The translations under genes were made by a program, and so were the position numbers. 64,000 nt of DNA, taken from contig QNQO01000594.1 of the NCBI GenBank assembly GCA_003290165.1, positions 496,001 to 560,000 of the forward strand. Reading direction: 5' to 3'. This DNA comes from Berberis thunbergii (lineage: Eukaryota; Streptophyta; Magnoliopsida; Ranunculales; Berberidaceae). Of the stretch, positions 36,681 to 48,821 are shown in pieces. Positions within the stretch are counted from its first letter, which is position 1; the number at the start of each line of letters is the position of its first letter. Under the pieces are notes generated by a model, which did not search any database, was not told the origin of the DNA, and worked only from the letters and a program-made list of their open reading frames with translations.

Positions 36681-38899
36681 AAGTGGTGATGCAATGAGGT
36701 CAACCTCACAACATTCAGTGAAGGTGAGACACTCCACCGTTGTATCAAATGAACTTTTATTAAAAAAAAATTTATTTAAATAACAAACATCTCACGGGGA
36801 TGCAACCCTTGCAAACACATAACACTACCTTAAACAACAAAAGAGACAAAACTAATATACAAATGCAAAGAAAAAACTTAACATTGATACCAATACATAA
36901 GACACAACCTTGAACAATTGCAAACAACCATTCTATCCCTAAAAAGTGCAAATTAGAAGGGCATAGATGAATCTCCTCGCCAGCTTCTCGTGTTCTTGAC
37001 AACAATTTAAGATCCCAACCTCAGGAATCAACAATAAAATGGAGCCAACAAGGAGAAATAAACTCCAACTTGAGTAAAACGATGAAAATCACTCCCTACT
37101 CAATCTCGAAAGCTTTCAGGCTTCTCCATACCACTCTCCAAACATGGAGAGTCCATAAAACAAAAATGGCTTGAACACCAAATTTGTTACATTAAGCCAA
37201 ATGAAGCACCAACAAAGTTTTCCACCATAAAATAACAACTTTTTCAAATAAATGTGCTTGTCCAATAATTGGTAATAGAGAAACAAAAACTCACAAAGAA
37301 ACTCCTCCAAAAAGGAAAACGATGATTAAAAAACATAATCTTATCAAAATCTAGTGAATTATTTCCAAGCTATAGTGAAAAAAAATTCCCAAAGGAGAAG
37401 AATCCCATGCCACATAAAAAAATCTCACTAGAAATCAAAATCACAATTCTTCTTCAACAACATCTATAATCAAAAGAAGTCCACACACCTTTCAAACCAC
37501 AAAGAGATCAACAAAATAAGAAGATGATTAAGGATTTCCCAAGAGGGAGAAGATGAATTTCCCTGTTAGGAGAGAAGTAGTTATAGCTGCAACAGAGCAC
37601 TTGTCTAAAAAGTTTTTATTATGTATAAATTATTTTATCCATGTAACAAAAAATAGGGACAATTAGTAATGGAAAAATTTGATAACATTCACATGTTTCT
37701 AACTTTTCTAAGACTCGGAAAATAAGAAATTGTTAGCAAACATCTTCTCAAGTGTACCGTTTAGATTGTTAGCAAACACCTTCCCCAATTCAAATTTTTT
37801 ATGAATTATTTCCTTACATAATTTTGATATTTACAAGTTATTGAGGTTAAACCTAAATCAATCTTTAAGCTTGTGGAAGGTAAGGGCTTTCGTGAATAAG
37901 GTAACAAGAAAAATGATCGAGTGTGCACTATTTGCCTTAGATGTATGACAGTATGACATAGGAAGAAACTTAAAAGGACAAATAAACTTCTACTCCCTCA
38001 TGATCTGGTTTGACTATTTTTCGTGGATTGGAACCTCCACATAAAATTGAATTAGTGAAATAATTAAATCAATAAGAATTTTGAAGAAAAAAGAAGTGGT
38101 AATTGCAAAAAAAAAACTCTTTAATGTTTTGATTGGAACTGCATATGGGAAACAACTTTCCTAAAACTATACAGTATGTATAAGAGAAAATGCACACGAA
38201 AAACAACTTTTCCAGAGCTGTAGAGTTTTAGTTAAAAGGGACAACTTATCAAATCTTTTTATTTTTAATTGCTCCTACTTTTTTTAGTATGGGGATAATA
38301 AAGTTAGATTTATTCTTTCAATTTAACAATAGGGAGCCTAAACCTCACTACATGTTGTGAGGTTAACCTTATTGAATCACCACTCAAATATGTATTAAAT
38401 AAATTTTCTTTGATAATATGACTAGGATACCTGAAGTTCAAATGTTTTATTTTGTAATAAAAAAACAAATTAAATCAAAAATCTACCACCCGATCAATTC
38501 TGTTCCACTTAATCCCTTTTTCATTGCCACGTATCTTTCCAACTAAGGATTGATAAATCTTTCTCCTATTACATGTTTCATTTCATCCGGAAAAAACCAT
38601 ATCTTCCTCAAAAATGTCTTCATGATACTTGAAGTTCAAATGTTCTATTTTGTAATGAAAAAAACAAATTAACCCACACACACACACACACACAAATCCC
38701 TTCCAAGGAATCCTCATTTCATCCTTCATCACTCCAGCCACAGTCTTCACTTTTTCATCATTATTTATACACACGTTTCACTAATTTTATAAATCTTCTA
38801 TTTAAAATTTAATGATTGGAAAAGAGAAAAGGAATACAATGGAGTTTTTTTTTTTTAATAACTTTTAGCATTTGGAAATGACATATATGCCTCAAATAT
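36681..38899. other. Gene-free stretch with a distant inverted repeat
   Basis: 36685-36725 (GTGGTGATGCAATGAGG, CAACCTCACAACAT) recurs inverted at 38345-38390 (ATGTTGTGAGGTTAACC, TGAATCACCAC). The two may be ends of one 1.7-kb element, but termini and target duplication are unclear. The interior has many stops in every frame and no recognised domain. A (CA)n run lies at 38674-38694. Confidence 0.4.
38674..38694. repeat. (CA)n microsatellite
   Basis: About ten CA units. Confidence 0.9.
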
Positions 38900-40530
38900 G
38901 GGTAAGGGAGAGACCAAGATAAAATGAGGTAATGTATAAGATGCTCCATTCTAACATCTCCAAGGGAGACCCTAAATTAGCAAAAAAAAAAAAAAAAAAT
39001 CAATTTTGGGTCTCTTGTAGCCCCCATTTTATCTTGGTATCTCACTTCCTCCTATATTTGGGACTGTCATCCCCCAATACTAAAAATACTCCATTTTCTT
39101 CATTCTCCAATCATTAAAATTTAAATACGAGATTCCTAAAATTAAGAAAAAATATATTTTAATAATGATGAAAAGTTAAAGTGGGGAATGAAGAAATGGG
39201 AGATCCTTAAAATTATCTTTTGGTTAAGATGAAATGTAGTTGATGTAATAACTTTTAGTATTTGGGGATGACATGATACCCCCGATTTAACTTTTAGTAG
39301 TTGATCCTCATTTTAACCAAAAGTTAAATTTAGGAATGCTCATATTTCGTCATCACTCAAACCATATCCTATATTTTAACCTTTTTTTTATCATTATTTA
39401 AATATATCTTTCTTTAATATTTGAAATTTTTATATAAATTTATTTAAATTTAGAGAAAAATTGGATGTGAAGTTATTTTAGATAATGGTTTAGGAAATTA
39501 TTTGAAACATGAATTTTCTCCCAAGAGACCCTTAAAATAGTTTTTTTTTACTATTTTAGGGGATCCATTGTCCAATGGTAAAAGTTAAAATGTGGGATCA
39601 ATCATCTCCCATTTTAACCGAAAGCTAAATTTAGGAGTCTCTTTATTTCTTCATCACTCCAACCACATCAACTATTTTAACTTTTTTATCATTATTTAAA
39701 TATATCTTTCACTTCCGTCTCCCTATTTTCTTTTGTTTTTAATTTGAAAAATTAGAGAATTAAAATATTTTAATGTTATTTCAGATTTAGGGAATGATAT
39801 GGTTGCCCTTAAATTTAAGAAAAGCTGAAAGTGAAGTTAAAATAGGAAGTACTTTAAGGAATCTATTGGAGCATGCATTTTCTCACATGAACTCTCTACA
39901 ATAATTTTCTAAGCATCTCCAATAGATCCCCTTGCAAAATATTTTAAGAACTCATGTGAGAAAATGTATGCCCCAATGAATCCCCTAAAGCATTCCCTAT
40001 TTTAACTTTACTTCCAACCTCCTACTAAATTTAAGGGCAACCATACCATACCATCCTCCAAATCTAAAATAATTTTAAAATATTCTAATTCTATAATTTT
40101 CAAAATTAAAAATAAAATAAAATATAAATATAAATAAGATGATGAAAAAGTGAAAGATATATTTAAATAATGATGAAAAAATTAAAATTTGGAATGTGGT
40201 TGGAGTGAATATCTCCAATGGATCTTCTAAAATAACCAAAAAACTATTTTAAGAATCTCATAAAAGAAAATTCATACTTCAATCAATCGCCTACACGATT
40301 CCTTAAAATAATTTTACATCCAACTTTTCCTTAAATTTAGAGGCAATCAAACCATTTCCTAAATCTATAATAATAACAAAATATTCCAAATCTTTCTTCT
40401 CTCTTCTAATCAAATAAATTTAAATAAAAAAATTCAAATATTAGGGAAAGATATATTTAAATAACAATAAAAAATAGTTAAAATAAGGAATGTTGTTGGA
40501 ATCATGAAAAAATAGGAAACACATAAATTT
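38900..40530. repeat. Cluster of related foldback MITE sequences
   Basis: Several inverted-repeat blocks share the words GCATCTCCAAT, CTAAAATA and ATTTTAACTTT. The clearest has arms 39731-39895 and 39955-40120 (CTATTGGAGCATGCATTTTCTCACATG against CATGTGAGAAAATGTATGCCCCAATG) around a 60-base centre. A smaller hairpin is at about 38908-39050 (GAGACCAAGATAAAATG / CATTTTATCTTGGTATCTC). The copies overlap, so single-element borders and duplications are not separable by eye. No coding. Confidence 0.6.
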
Positions 40531-40532
40531 AG

Positions 40533-40697
40533 TTTTTTTTTTTTTTTTTGAAAGTAAAGATCCTACAACCTATCAACAAGGTGTGACCTACAAGTCAACA
40601 ACCATAAGAAAGAAACTACGCCGCAGGTGTGTCTCGAAACCTAGGACGTGAAGGACAAACCCACAGAGCCCTAACTACTAAACCATAACACCATTGG
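40533..40697 (-). mobile_element. tRNA-derived SINE, copy 2
   Basis: On the minus strand it starts CCAATGGTGTTATGGTTTAG, with A box ATGGTTTAGTAGTTAGG, B box GGTTTCGAGAC, body GTTGTTGACTTGTAGGTC, and a 17-base poly(A) tail (T run at 40533-40549). Collinear with copy 1 at 11938-12078 on the opposite strand. The target duplication is not obvious. Confidence 0.75.
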
Positions 40698-42210
40698 AGA
40701 TGCTCTAAGTTTGTCATTCGAATGAGGTATGGTCACTACACAACAATCTCCTTCAGTCCATACACAATGGAAGCAAGTTTCAATCAAAAAAGTAATAGGT
40801 TGTCCTTCATGGTTAACAAACAAAATTCTTGGACAATAAATAACAAAAATGAAATTCTTGTGAAGTAAACTCGCGGCAATCAATCAAACAATGTTGATGC
40901 TCACCTTAACGATAACATCCCACATTATGTTCAATCAAAATGTCTTGGTAAATCTGAGAGGATTAGAACAGATTTTTATTCAAAGTAACTCACTGAAAAT
41001 GGATAAAATAGATTCACAGTTTCAAATAATCAAATGAAGATGGAAATGTCCGAATCCACCTATAGGGATGGAATTGACTGAAGAAGGAAAAAAGTTCCTT
41101 CCCATCAAACTCATTCGGTCTAATCACATTATGCCCTTGTCTCAACCAAATGTGGTGCATTATCATCCCACTTCCCGTTATTCCAGGGCAAATAAATAAA
41201 TAAATAAATATAGAAAAATGTCCAGGGCTGCTTGATGGACAATAGTTAAAAGGAATACTTAGAAGTCCACTCAAATAGCCTTAGAAGATGAAGATCAAGT
41301 GATCTAATGAAGAAGAAAACACAAACAAACCATATGGAATGGAGAGATTGGGTTTATTTTCATACATCAATCAATCAATCAATCTTACAAATCAATGAAT
41401 GTATGCCTCATAACTAAGCCATATGATACCTGCGTTAGGAGGAAGAACTCCTCCAATTAGTTCTTACGGCTACTCAAAGAGGCAAAATCTCTAAACAACA
41501 AATCAAAATCAAAATCAAATAAAATTTTATAAAGGAATTTATAATGGAGAAGTCATGATGGAGGTTGTTAGATTACCTTCTGACCATCTCTGCCTCCTCC
41601 TCTTGGCTCCTGAAACTAACTAGGTTTTTGTGCGAGACTCTACGGGTGGCATTTTTATAGAGATTTAAGGGGGATGTTAGTGTCACCAACGATTTTCATT
41701 TTAGCACCGCGTTTTTTTTCTATTTGACACCACGAATCGGTATGTGGTGTACATAACATAATTTTCATTGGAGCCCATTGGACAATGAGGATGGTGGTTT
41801 GGTCCTCAAAGAAACTTCTTTCACTCTGATGTCTTTCTTCTCACCCCTTGGTCATCTTCATCTTTTACAACCATGAACTCTCTCAAACATTCCTGAATTT
41901 ATTCGGGAGTTGTGTAGTAGGGTGTCTTTGTGCTGTACGGATATTCAATATTTTTTTTATAATAATTATATATAATTTTAAGTGTCTATATATAGTTTTT
42001 AAATATATAAAAGACTTTAAACAAAATATGTTAGGGGTATAAGTATAATTAATCAATGTTTGAGAGATTTTGGTTCTAATGGTAAAAGTATGAAATATGG
42101 AGGGCAAAATAAGAAATTCAAAATTTAGATATAGGGACTTTTTTTTGTAATTTATAAATAAATTGAAGGGCTTAAAATAAATTATATTAAGGGCTTATGT
42201 GTATAATTAA
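40698..42210. other. Gene-free stretch
   Basis: No gene recognised. (AAAT)n at 41190-41210 and (ATCA)n near 41365-41383. The sequence just before 42211 (TATAATTAA) is the left target duplication of the Mutator-like element. Confidence 0.5.
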
Positions 42211-42359
42211 GGCAGCGACTACTCCACACTACCATTTCATCTTTCTCACACCACCATTGAGTTTTTTTTTTTTTTCTTACTTACTCACACCATCAATAAA
42301 TATGTATAACTTAACTCAGAAACCCAAACTCAAATGAAAAAAATGCAAAACAGGGTAAC

Positions 42360-43105
42360 TTTCGACTAATTTAAACCATCAATTGAGATTGATTCTCAAG
42401 TTCATCAAAAACACGAAAATTTTAGTACTATAAGTTATCTAATAAACACAACTTGAATCACTTGAAAATGTTTTGAAATGAGCAAATTATGATCATTTTA
42501 CTAAAGTCTCACAAATCTGTTTTGCAATGAAAATGACATAGTGTCCCTTACTTTCGGCTAACTTATATGCTCGATCAAGATCTACTCTCAATCTCATTCA
42601 AACAAAAAAATTGTAGTACTCTGAGTTATCTAATAAACACAACTTGAATAATTTGAAGATGCTTTGAAATGAGCAAATTATGGTTATTTTACTAAAATCG
42701 CGCAAATCTGTCTCACAATGAAAACAAGATAGTGTTCCTGACCTTCGGCCAACTTACGTGCTCGATCGATACTGATTCTCAAGTTGATCAAAACACAAAT
42801 ATTGTAGTACTATGAGTTATCTAATAAACACAACTTGAATCACTTAAAAATATTTTGAAATAAGTAAATTATGGTTATTTTACTAAAGTCGCGCAAATTT
42901 ATCTCGCAATAAAAACGGGATAGTGTTCATGACTTTCGGCCAACTTACGTACTCGATCGATACCGATTTTCAAGTTGATCAAAACACAAAATTTGTAATA
43001 TTCTAAGTTATTTAATAAACACAACTTGAATCACTTGAAAATGTAAATATTTTGAAATGAAAAAGTTATGGTCATTTTACTAAAATCGCACAAATCTGTT
43101 CGAAA
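42360..43105. repeat. 191-base tandem repeat, about four copies
   Basis: The landmark GTAGTACT.TGAGTTATCTAATAAACACAAC recurs at 42424, 42615, 42806 and 42997, exactly 191 bases apart. Each unit also has TTATGGTTATTTTACTAAA and ACTTTCGGCCAACTTACG. The units are diverged, and the period is kept despite point changes. Confidence 0.85.
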
Positions 43106-46100
43106 AAAATTTGCTAAAATTTCATATTCACCCAAAACTTTGCGAGATTTTGCAACTATCCCGCATTGTATACCGTGAACAAGAATTTTTTTTTTGAAAA
43201 AAAAATTATGTTCGCAGGGAACTCTACGAGGAATTTGGAAATCCTCGCATTGTTCGCCTGAAACTCGGCGAAGTATCTAAATAAGTTCGCCTAGAATTCT
43301 ACGGGCTTTGTCAAATAGCCGACATTGTTCCATACGAACAGACAGTAAATCTGCACATTTTTTTTCTAAAACTAAGTTTTCTGATAAAAGAAATTCTCAA
43401 TCTTTCTTCTATGACCTTATTCGCATTGTCGCATCGAACCTACACTTTGTCGCAATATTTTCAGACATTATTTTGGCATGATGTCGCATTATTTTTGAAA
43501 CTAACTAATCCATTGCGTTATTAACAAAATTTGAAAGCATTCAATGTGAATTATGGGTGTCTAGTGCATGTAATGGAGATACCTTGTGAACCATGGATCT
43601 GCAAAACTTAAAGCTTCTAAACAAATATTTTCCAAATGTATGTTTTTTAAGTTTACAAATGAAGACACTATGTTTGTCGCGAGATAAATGTGTTTTGCAT
43701 TTTGAGAAGTGGCATTTTTGAGTTCTAACATTTTGGAGAGTTTGAGGGTGTCACGCCCCGATTTTCGAAGAAAACGAAAATCCCAAAATCCACGTAGGAT
43801 TATCCGTTTTCCCAAAACTCGGGACGTGAAATTCAATAACAACAGAGACATTTAGCAGCAAAGACAAAAAGTATAATTTAGAAAATAGGAACAAACTAAA
43901 ATTTATACAAAACTCTAACCAGGAAAACGGATGTTGCTAGCCCCACTAGCGAAACTCCCGTATCGCTGCTCAAAAGTCTCTGAACCTGAAAAGCTAATCG
44001 GCTACATTCCCAAAGGAATGTACGTACCCAAGAAGCAAAAGCTCACTTGGGTCAGCAATGAAGCTGGTGTGAGAAATCTTCATTTAAAAAATCAATAAAA
44101 TTGCACGTGATAAACATCAAGCGAAACACAAACAACAAACCATCACACCAATAGGTAGTTCCTCAACAAGGCAAAGGTGTGATGCAAGAAAACACAGTTC
44201 CAAGAATTTAGTTCATCATCGAGGCAATCATATTATCATCCTAATATGTAAATATGTATTTACCTGTACTTACCCTATAGGAGTTGACTATGGCAAGTCG
44301 GACCTGCAGAAATATTAGTGGACTTGCCATCCTGCATAAAAAGAATTAGAAACAATGCAATGCCATTTATTCTTTTTATTTGAATTAGGTTCATCTTTTT
44401 AACGGATTGATCACTTAGACGATACCACATTCGCACCACCTCTGTGCCGAACATACATGCCCGTATGCCTCTCTCATATAAAGGAGGACTACTCCGTCAT
44501 CCATGCCTAAGTGGGGACATCACATACAGGCATGCATCGCGGATACCCCTAACTATATGAGTACCAAAAGCCACCCTTGGGCTATCAATGCGCATAAACT
44601 CACGTCACATTTTTTACGGATAAATATCAAAGCCTATTTTAGGCATACAAACTCACCACATTTCCGCAAGACTAACCCGAAGGTTATTTTAGTTTCTCTA
44701 GTAAGAAATGGGTGCCCCAACTCCACAAGACGACCCACTGGTCATTTAGTTTCTCTAGTAAAAGAGGGGAAATCATAAACAAAATAGATGTGGTAGTTCT
44801 AAGTGATACAAGCCCAAGTATTTTATATTTTCAGAAATCCAGATTTACCAATATCATTTATTTTTGATAATTCAAAATTCCTCCACAATGACGTTTTGTC
44901 ATACGTAAATTGATTCACAATCTATCCACCCACATTTTTGGGGAAAACATAGCATATTCATTAATCATGTTCTATAACAACATGGCAATCAAGTCATTCA
45001 TTGATTCAAATAACCAAATTTTTCATAATGCATAAACGAGTCAACATGCATGATAATACCAATCTCCAAATTTATCACAATGCATTAATATTCATCAACC
45101 ATTCACATCTCAAACATCACTATTAACTTAGAGTATGAAAACCATAGTTATGAGCTACTAACTGTAGTTTAACCAAGCCAAACAAATCCATATCTAATAG
45201 CCTTTCTTAAACATTGATTTCTGTGTGAGCTAACTTAGCTTACAGTGCCTTAATAAGAAATACGACATTCAATATACCCAAATGCTTGACAAAAGGTGGG
45301 AGATTGTCTCACATCATAATCAAGTCCTACTAAGAAGTAATTGTACAATAGAAAACCAGCCACACTTTAGTAGTAGCCATTAGAAGATCTAACCACTTAC
45401 CATGACCTTGCGACATGATGACAATGACCTACACTATAATATTGATCATAAATTAATAAAAATAGTAAAATATAATTTTAGCTTAAAAAAAACGTGTAAT
45501 CCTCCTCTCTGTCACACTCCTATTCTTGTACTAAATTACTTGTTCACAAAAAAAACTTACAAAAGATTGACAGGTCCTTGATTATGCAAGAACACTGCAT
45601 TGTGACTATTTGCCAAAGTTTATCCAATGACTTACAACAAATTTATGATCATCGATAGATTCATCAAGTATTGATTCATGTCAAGGGCAACCCTTCGTAA
45701 CCCATCTCTAATACAAACACTCTATTCGATGTTGCACATTCCAAAACCATAAATACTCATCACGGAATTCAAACACAAACGTTGCAAAGAAACACGAACA
45801 AAATGCACAAAGAAAGCAAACCCATTCTCACAGGTAAAACCCATTTTATTTTTGTAAATTGGGGATATTCTATTTTCAAGAAACAACATGAACCAGCCAC
45901 CCAATCAACAAATCAAACCATCCAACAAAACCCCATAAACCCAAATCATCCCAACATCATTATATTTGCAATTACGCAAACACACCCAAAATTCAAAAAG
46001 AACAAGAAGAAGGAAGAACTCACAGTAAAAGAGAAAGAAATGAAGAAAACTCACAGAAATTGCAAATAGCAAAGGATTTCACAGCCAACGCTATCGTCTC

Positions 46101-46191
46101 ATCATCCTGCCGCCTGTGATTTCTCCCAATCATCCAAACACCCATCTTCTTCATCTTCCTCACTGAAATTTCCCGAATAGCAATCGCTACT

Positions 46192-46280
46192 GTTGCTAGC
46201 ATCAACAGAGAATATCCATGGAGCAACACTCTCCACTGTACTTGTACCAGTGCCACTATTTCCAGCAGATTGTGTTAGGA
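46192..46280 (-). pseudogene. Subtilisin-like protease fragment
   Basis: Minus-strand codons read SAGNSGTGTSTVESVAPWIF and then SVDASN. This is close to the conserved block AGNSGP...S...APW...V.AS that lies between the catalytic His and Ser regions of plant cucumisin-like subtilases. Only about 30 residues are present. The frame continues into the unrelated acidic sequence EEDEEDGCLDDWE, so it appears fused to another fragment at about 46190. Not functional. Confidence 0.5.
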
Positions 46281-46842
46281 TATCTACCAAACAACTTCAG
46301 TTAATTCTCTATTTCTCATTAGGAAAACAGTCATGAACAACTAAACTGCCAAATATCCAACTTCAGCAGAGCAACTCTTCAAAGAAATCCAAGCTTGGAC
46401 AACAGATATGGAATATATTAAAACACCAATAGCCCCAAAAATCAACAAAGAAAACTGATAAAAATAGTGATTTTCAAAGCTTGAAAAGAATGACCCAGTT
46501 TCAGCTGAGCGTGTCCTTAAAAATCAAGACTTTAGTTCGAATTTCAGAGAAGACTATCAAAGTCCTAACTCCTGCAGAACACGCAAGTTGAATTGCTCAA
46601 CCTCAAACTCTCCCTACTCTTTCCCTCGTTCTCCTCTCCCAAACTCCTTTTCAATCATTGTCCTTGAAGCTGTTTGTTGCTCATCTGTCAGACGTGGAAT
46701 TGGGGATCTAACACCAACCATCAATAACCAATAATAGACCAGACCTCTGACTTCTACAACAAATACTCCAATTTATCTCACACCATTCTATTCTTGACTG
46801 TTAATTTAACTCGCTGCTTCATTTTCAATATCAATGTACAAC

Positions 46843-47437
46843 TCAGCACCATTTCTCCTTGAGTTTCGCAGCAACATTGACCTGATCTTTGATCTGCGCA
46901 TCAAAGCTACTCTGCATCTCCATTATCTCGGCTTGAGCAATGGCTTCATCTACCGTTTTCCTAATTTCTTTCTCAAGATCCTTCAGCTCTTTTTCATTAG
47001 CTAGTTCAAGAGATAATATCAACTTTCTTATTCTTTCAATAGGATCACGTTCCTGCCTCACAGCAGATATCTCATCACGTGTTCGATAGGTGCTCCCTGG
47101 ATATGACATGGAGTGGCCATGGTACCTATAGGTATCCATCTCCAGAATAATGGGTCCATTCTGTAGAGCATGCTCCTTGGCATATTTGCAAGCCTGCTTC
47201 ACTGCAAGAGCATCCATACCATCCACCTTCAAGCCGGGTACATAATCGCCACGCTTGTAGTAAGCAGCACTCTTAGCTGCTCTTCACTCTGCAGTTCCCA
47301 TACCATAGTGATTATTCTCACAAACAAGAATTTGCAGGCAAATCCCAAAGTGCAGCCATATTAAGAGCCTCAAACAACTGCCCTTGATTTGCCGCACCAT
47401 CACCACCACAGATCACAGAGTTCGTCGCCATCACAGA
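46843..47437 (-). pseudogene. Pyruvate dehydrogenase E1 alpha fragment (mitochondrial type)
   Basis: Read on the minus strand from 47415: [20 protein letters not shown], then a frameshift, ENNHYGMGTAE followed by a stop where the enzyme has WRAAKS, then [10 protein letters not shown]. After this an open frame 47232-46930 holds the enzyme's C-terminal part ([20 protein letters not shown]; the phosphorylation loop normally reads SDPGS). The GDGAANQ segment is the thiamine-diphosphate-binding motif. The residues after IAQA (46929-46843) do not match the enzyme. The N-terminal half is absent and no introns separate the parts. A captured or reverse-copied fragment, not an enzyme. Confidence 0.88.
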
Positions 47438-47553
47438 GTCGTATCTGAAACCCCATAAACCCATCGAAGTAATTCAAGTCCATAATCCCAATGTTGTTCA
47501 TTTCATCTTGACTATTAGAACCAAACCCATTGAAATCATTAGGCTCCACTTCA

Positions 47554-47721
47554 TTAGCACCAAACCCATTGATTCAACCTCATAATGCCTGCTTTCATTT
47601 CACTGTTTGAACCCTTAGCATTAATCTGCATAACTGATACATCAGAGACCACCAAGGTCCTTGCATCCACAGAGAACCAAGTAACAACCAATGCTAGAAA
47701 GAATAACATCCCCATTCGCAT
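47554..47721 (-). pseudogene. Small signal-peptide ORF, probable gene fragment
   Basis: A 55-codon minus-strand frame opens MRMGMLFFLALVVTWFSVDA, a textbook secretory signal with a plausible cleavage after VDA, followed by RTLVVSDVSVMQINAKGSN. It ends soon after. In another frame directly downstream (47555-47445) an Asn-rich stretch (NEVEPNDFNGFGSNSQDE) stays open, as if one frame had been broken by an indel. I do not recognise the parent gene. It lies between the PDH fragment and the right end of the composite element. Confidence 0.4.
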
Positions 47722-48821
47722 CCCTCATATCTTCATCATCCACTTGAAGCTATACAAAGGGAGCTTTGCCCCTTGAACACAGCAGCTGTGAAGACAGTTC
47801 CGACCACAACCAGTTGCAAATGGCGGCCTCCATCAGCACTGAATCGCCTCCATCAGCCCTGATCGCAGTCCGTCTCTCCTCTCTTGCTTCTCGCTTTCGT
47901 TTCACAATTAGCCGCCATCGAAAAGAAAACACAAGGGAAGAAGAAGGAGAAAAGAAGAAGGAGAAAAAAAAGAAAGAATAGGGTTTTTCTCTTTATGTAG
48001 TGTGGGTGGCTATTCGCCCCCACTAAAATTCTGAGAACACCTGCCCTTCTAAACTCACCAAATAAAACCCTAATTTCGAAATTCACATCAATTAAATGTA
48101 GCCCTATTTTATTTAATTAAAAATAAAATAAATTATCTTTATGAAATTTAGGGGTGTTACATTATACACACGTTAAATGGAATCTCGTCCCAAGATTCGG
48201 ATGGTAAGACAGTTAACTGAATTTCGAAAAATACTAGTTGTCAAACAAAAGAAGATTTTGAAACACAATTTCAATTTAATTTTAGAAACATAAATTATTT
48301 ATTGTTATTGAAAAAGTAGGGGTGTTACAGAGGGTTTCAATTTTGAGAGGATTTTAAAATATTTTTGAGGGAGATGGAGGAGATTTGCAAGAGATTTGAG
48401 TATGAGAGAGATTTGAAAGAGATTTAAATGTGTGAGAGGGAGGAATTTCGAATGGGGGAGCCGTCTGTCGATTTAAATGGTGAGGGAATTTTTTTTTTGG
48501 GTTTTTGTTTATATAGGTGGTGTGAGAAAGAAAGTAGGTGGTATAAAAAAAGTAGAATGATGTGAAAAAGAAGAAATGATGGTGTGAAATAGTCGTTGCC
48601 TATAACTAATTAATTAATTAATGTTCACTGAATCTGATTTTGATTGTAAAATGGTAAAAATGTGCAAGTGTTTTTTCATTTGAATAACATAAACAGCCGA
48701 ATTTCACTCTCACCCATTTTTTATTTTTGTTGTAAATACCATTTCTGGTGAACTTTATGTGTGTATGTGATGGTTTGGATTTGAATGTTTGAACATTCGT
48801 CTGTTGTGAAACTGTTGGTAT

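Larger units (their letters stand above)
43749..48329. mobile_element. Composite gene-fragment-carrying element nested in the MULE
   Basis: Left end TGTCACGCCCC and right end GGGGTGTTACA are short imperfect inverted repeats. They are flanked by the 5-base repeat GAGGG at 43744-43748 and 48330-48334. A second GGGGTGTTACA occurs at 48150-48160, so an internal border or nested end is possible. The class is unsettled: TG...CA with 5-bp duplication would fit an LTR element, but no LTR pair was seen. It carries fragments of at least two host genes on the minus strand (see 46192-47721), as in Pack-type elements. No transposase or reverse transcriptase recognised. Confidence 0.6.
42211..48600. mobile_element. 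Mutator-like (MULE) non-autonomous element, split by a nested insertion
   Basis: The inverted ends start GGCAGCGACTACTCCACAC (left) and GGCAACGACTATTTCACAC (right, inverted). They stay similar for about 45 bases, and weakly up to about 95. The 9-bp flanks TATAATTAA (42202-42210) and TATAACTAA (48601-48609) differ at one base, fitting the 9-bp duplication of MULEs. Without the nested element at 43749-48329 the length is about 1.8 kb. The interior has a 191-base tandem repeat and no transposase. Confidence 0.75.

Noticed and set aside
36685..38390. 1.7-kb TIR element
   Set aside because: Inverted words are similar but termini and target duplication could not be defined, so it is noted only within the gene-free stretch.
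46843..47232. Functional PDH E1-alpha gene
   Set aside because: The N-terminal half is absent, there are frameshifts and a stop before 47232, the end is non-homologous, and it lies within a transposon.
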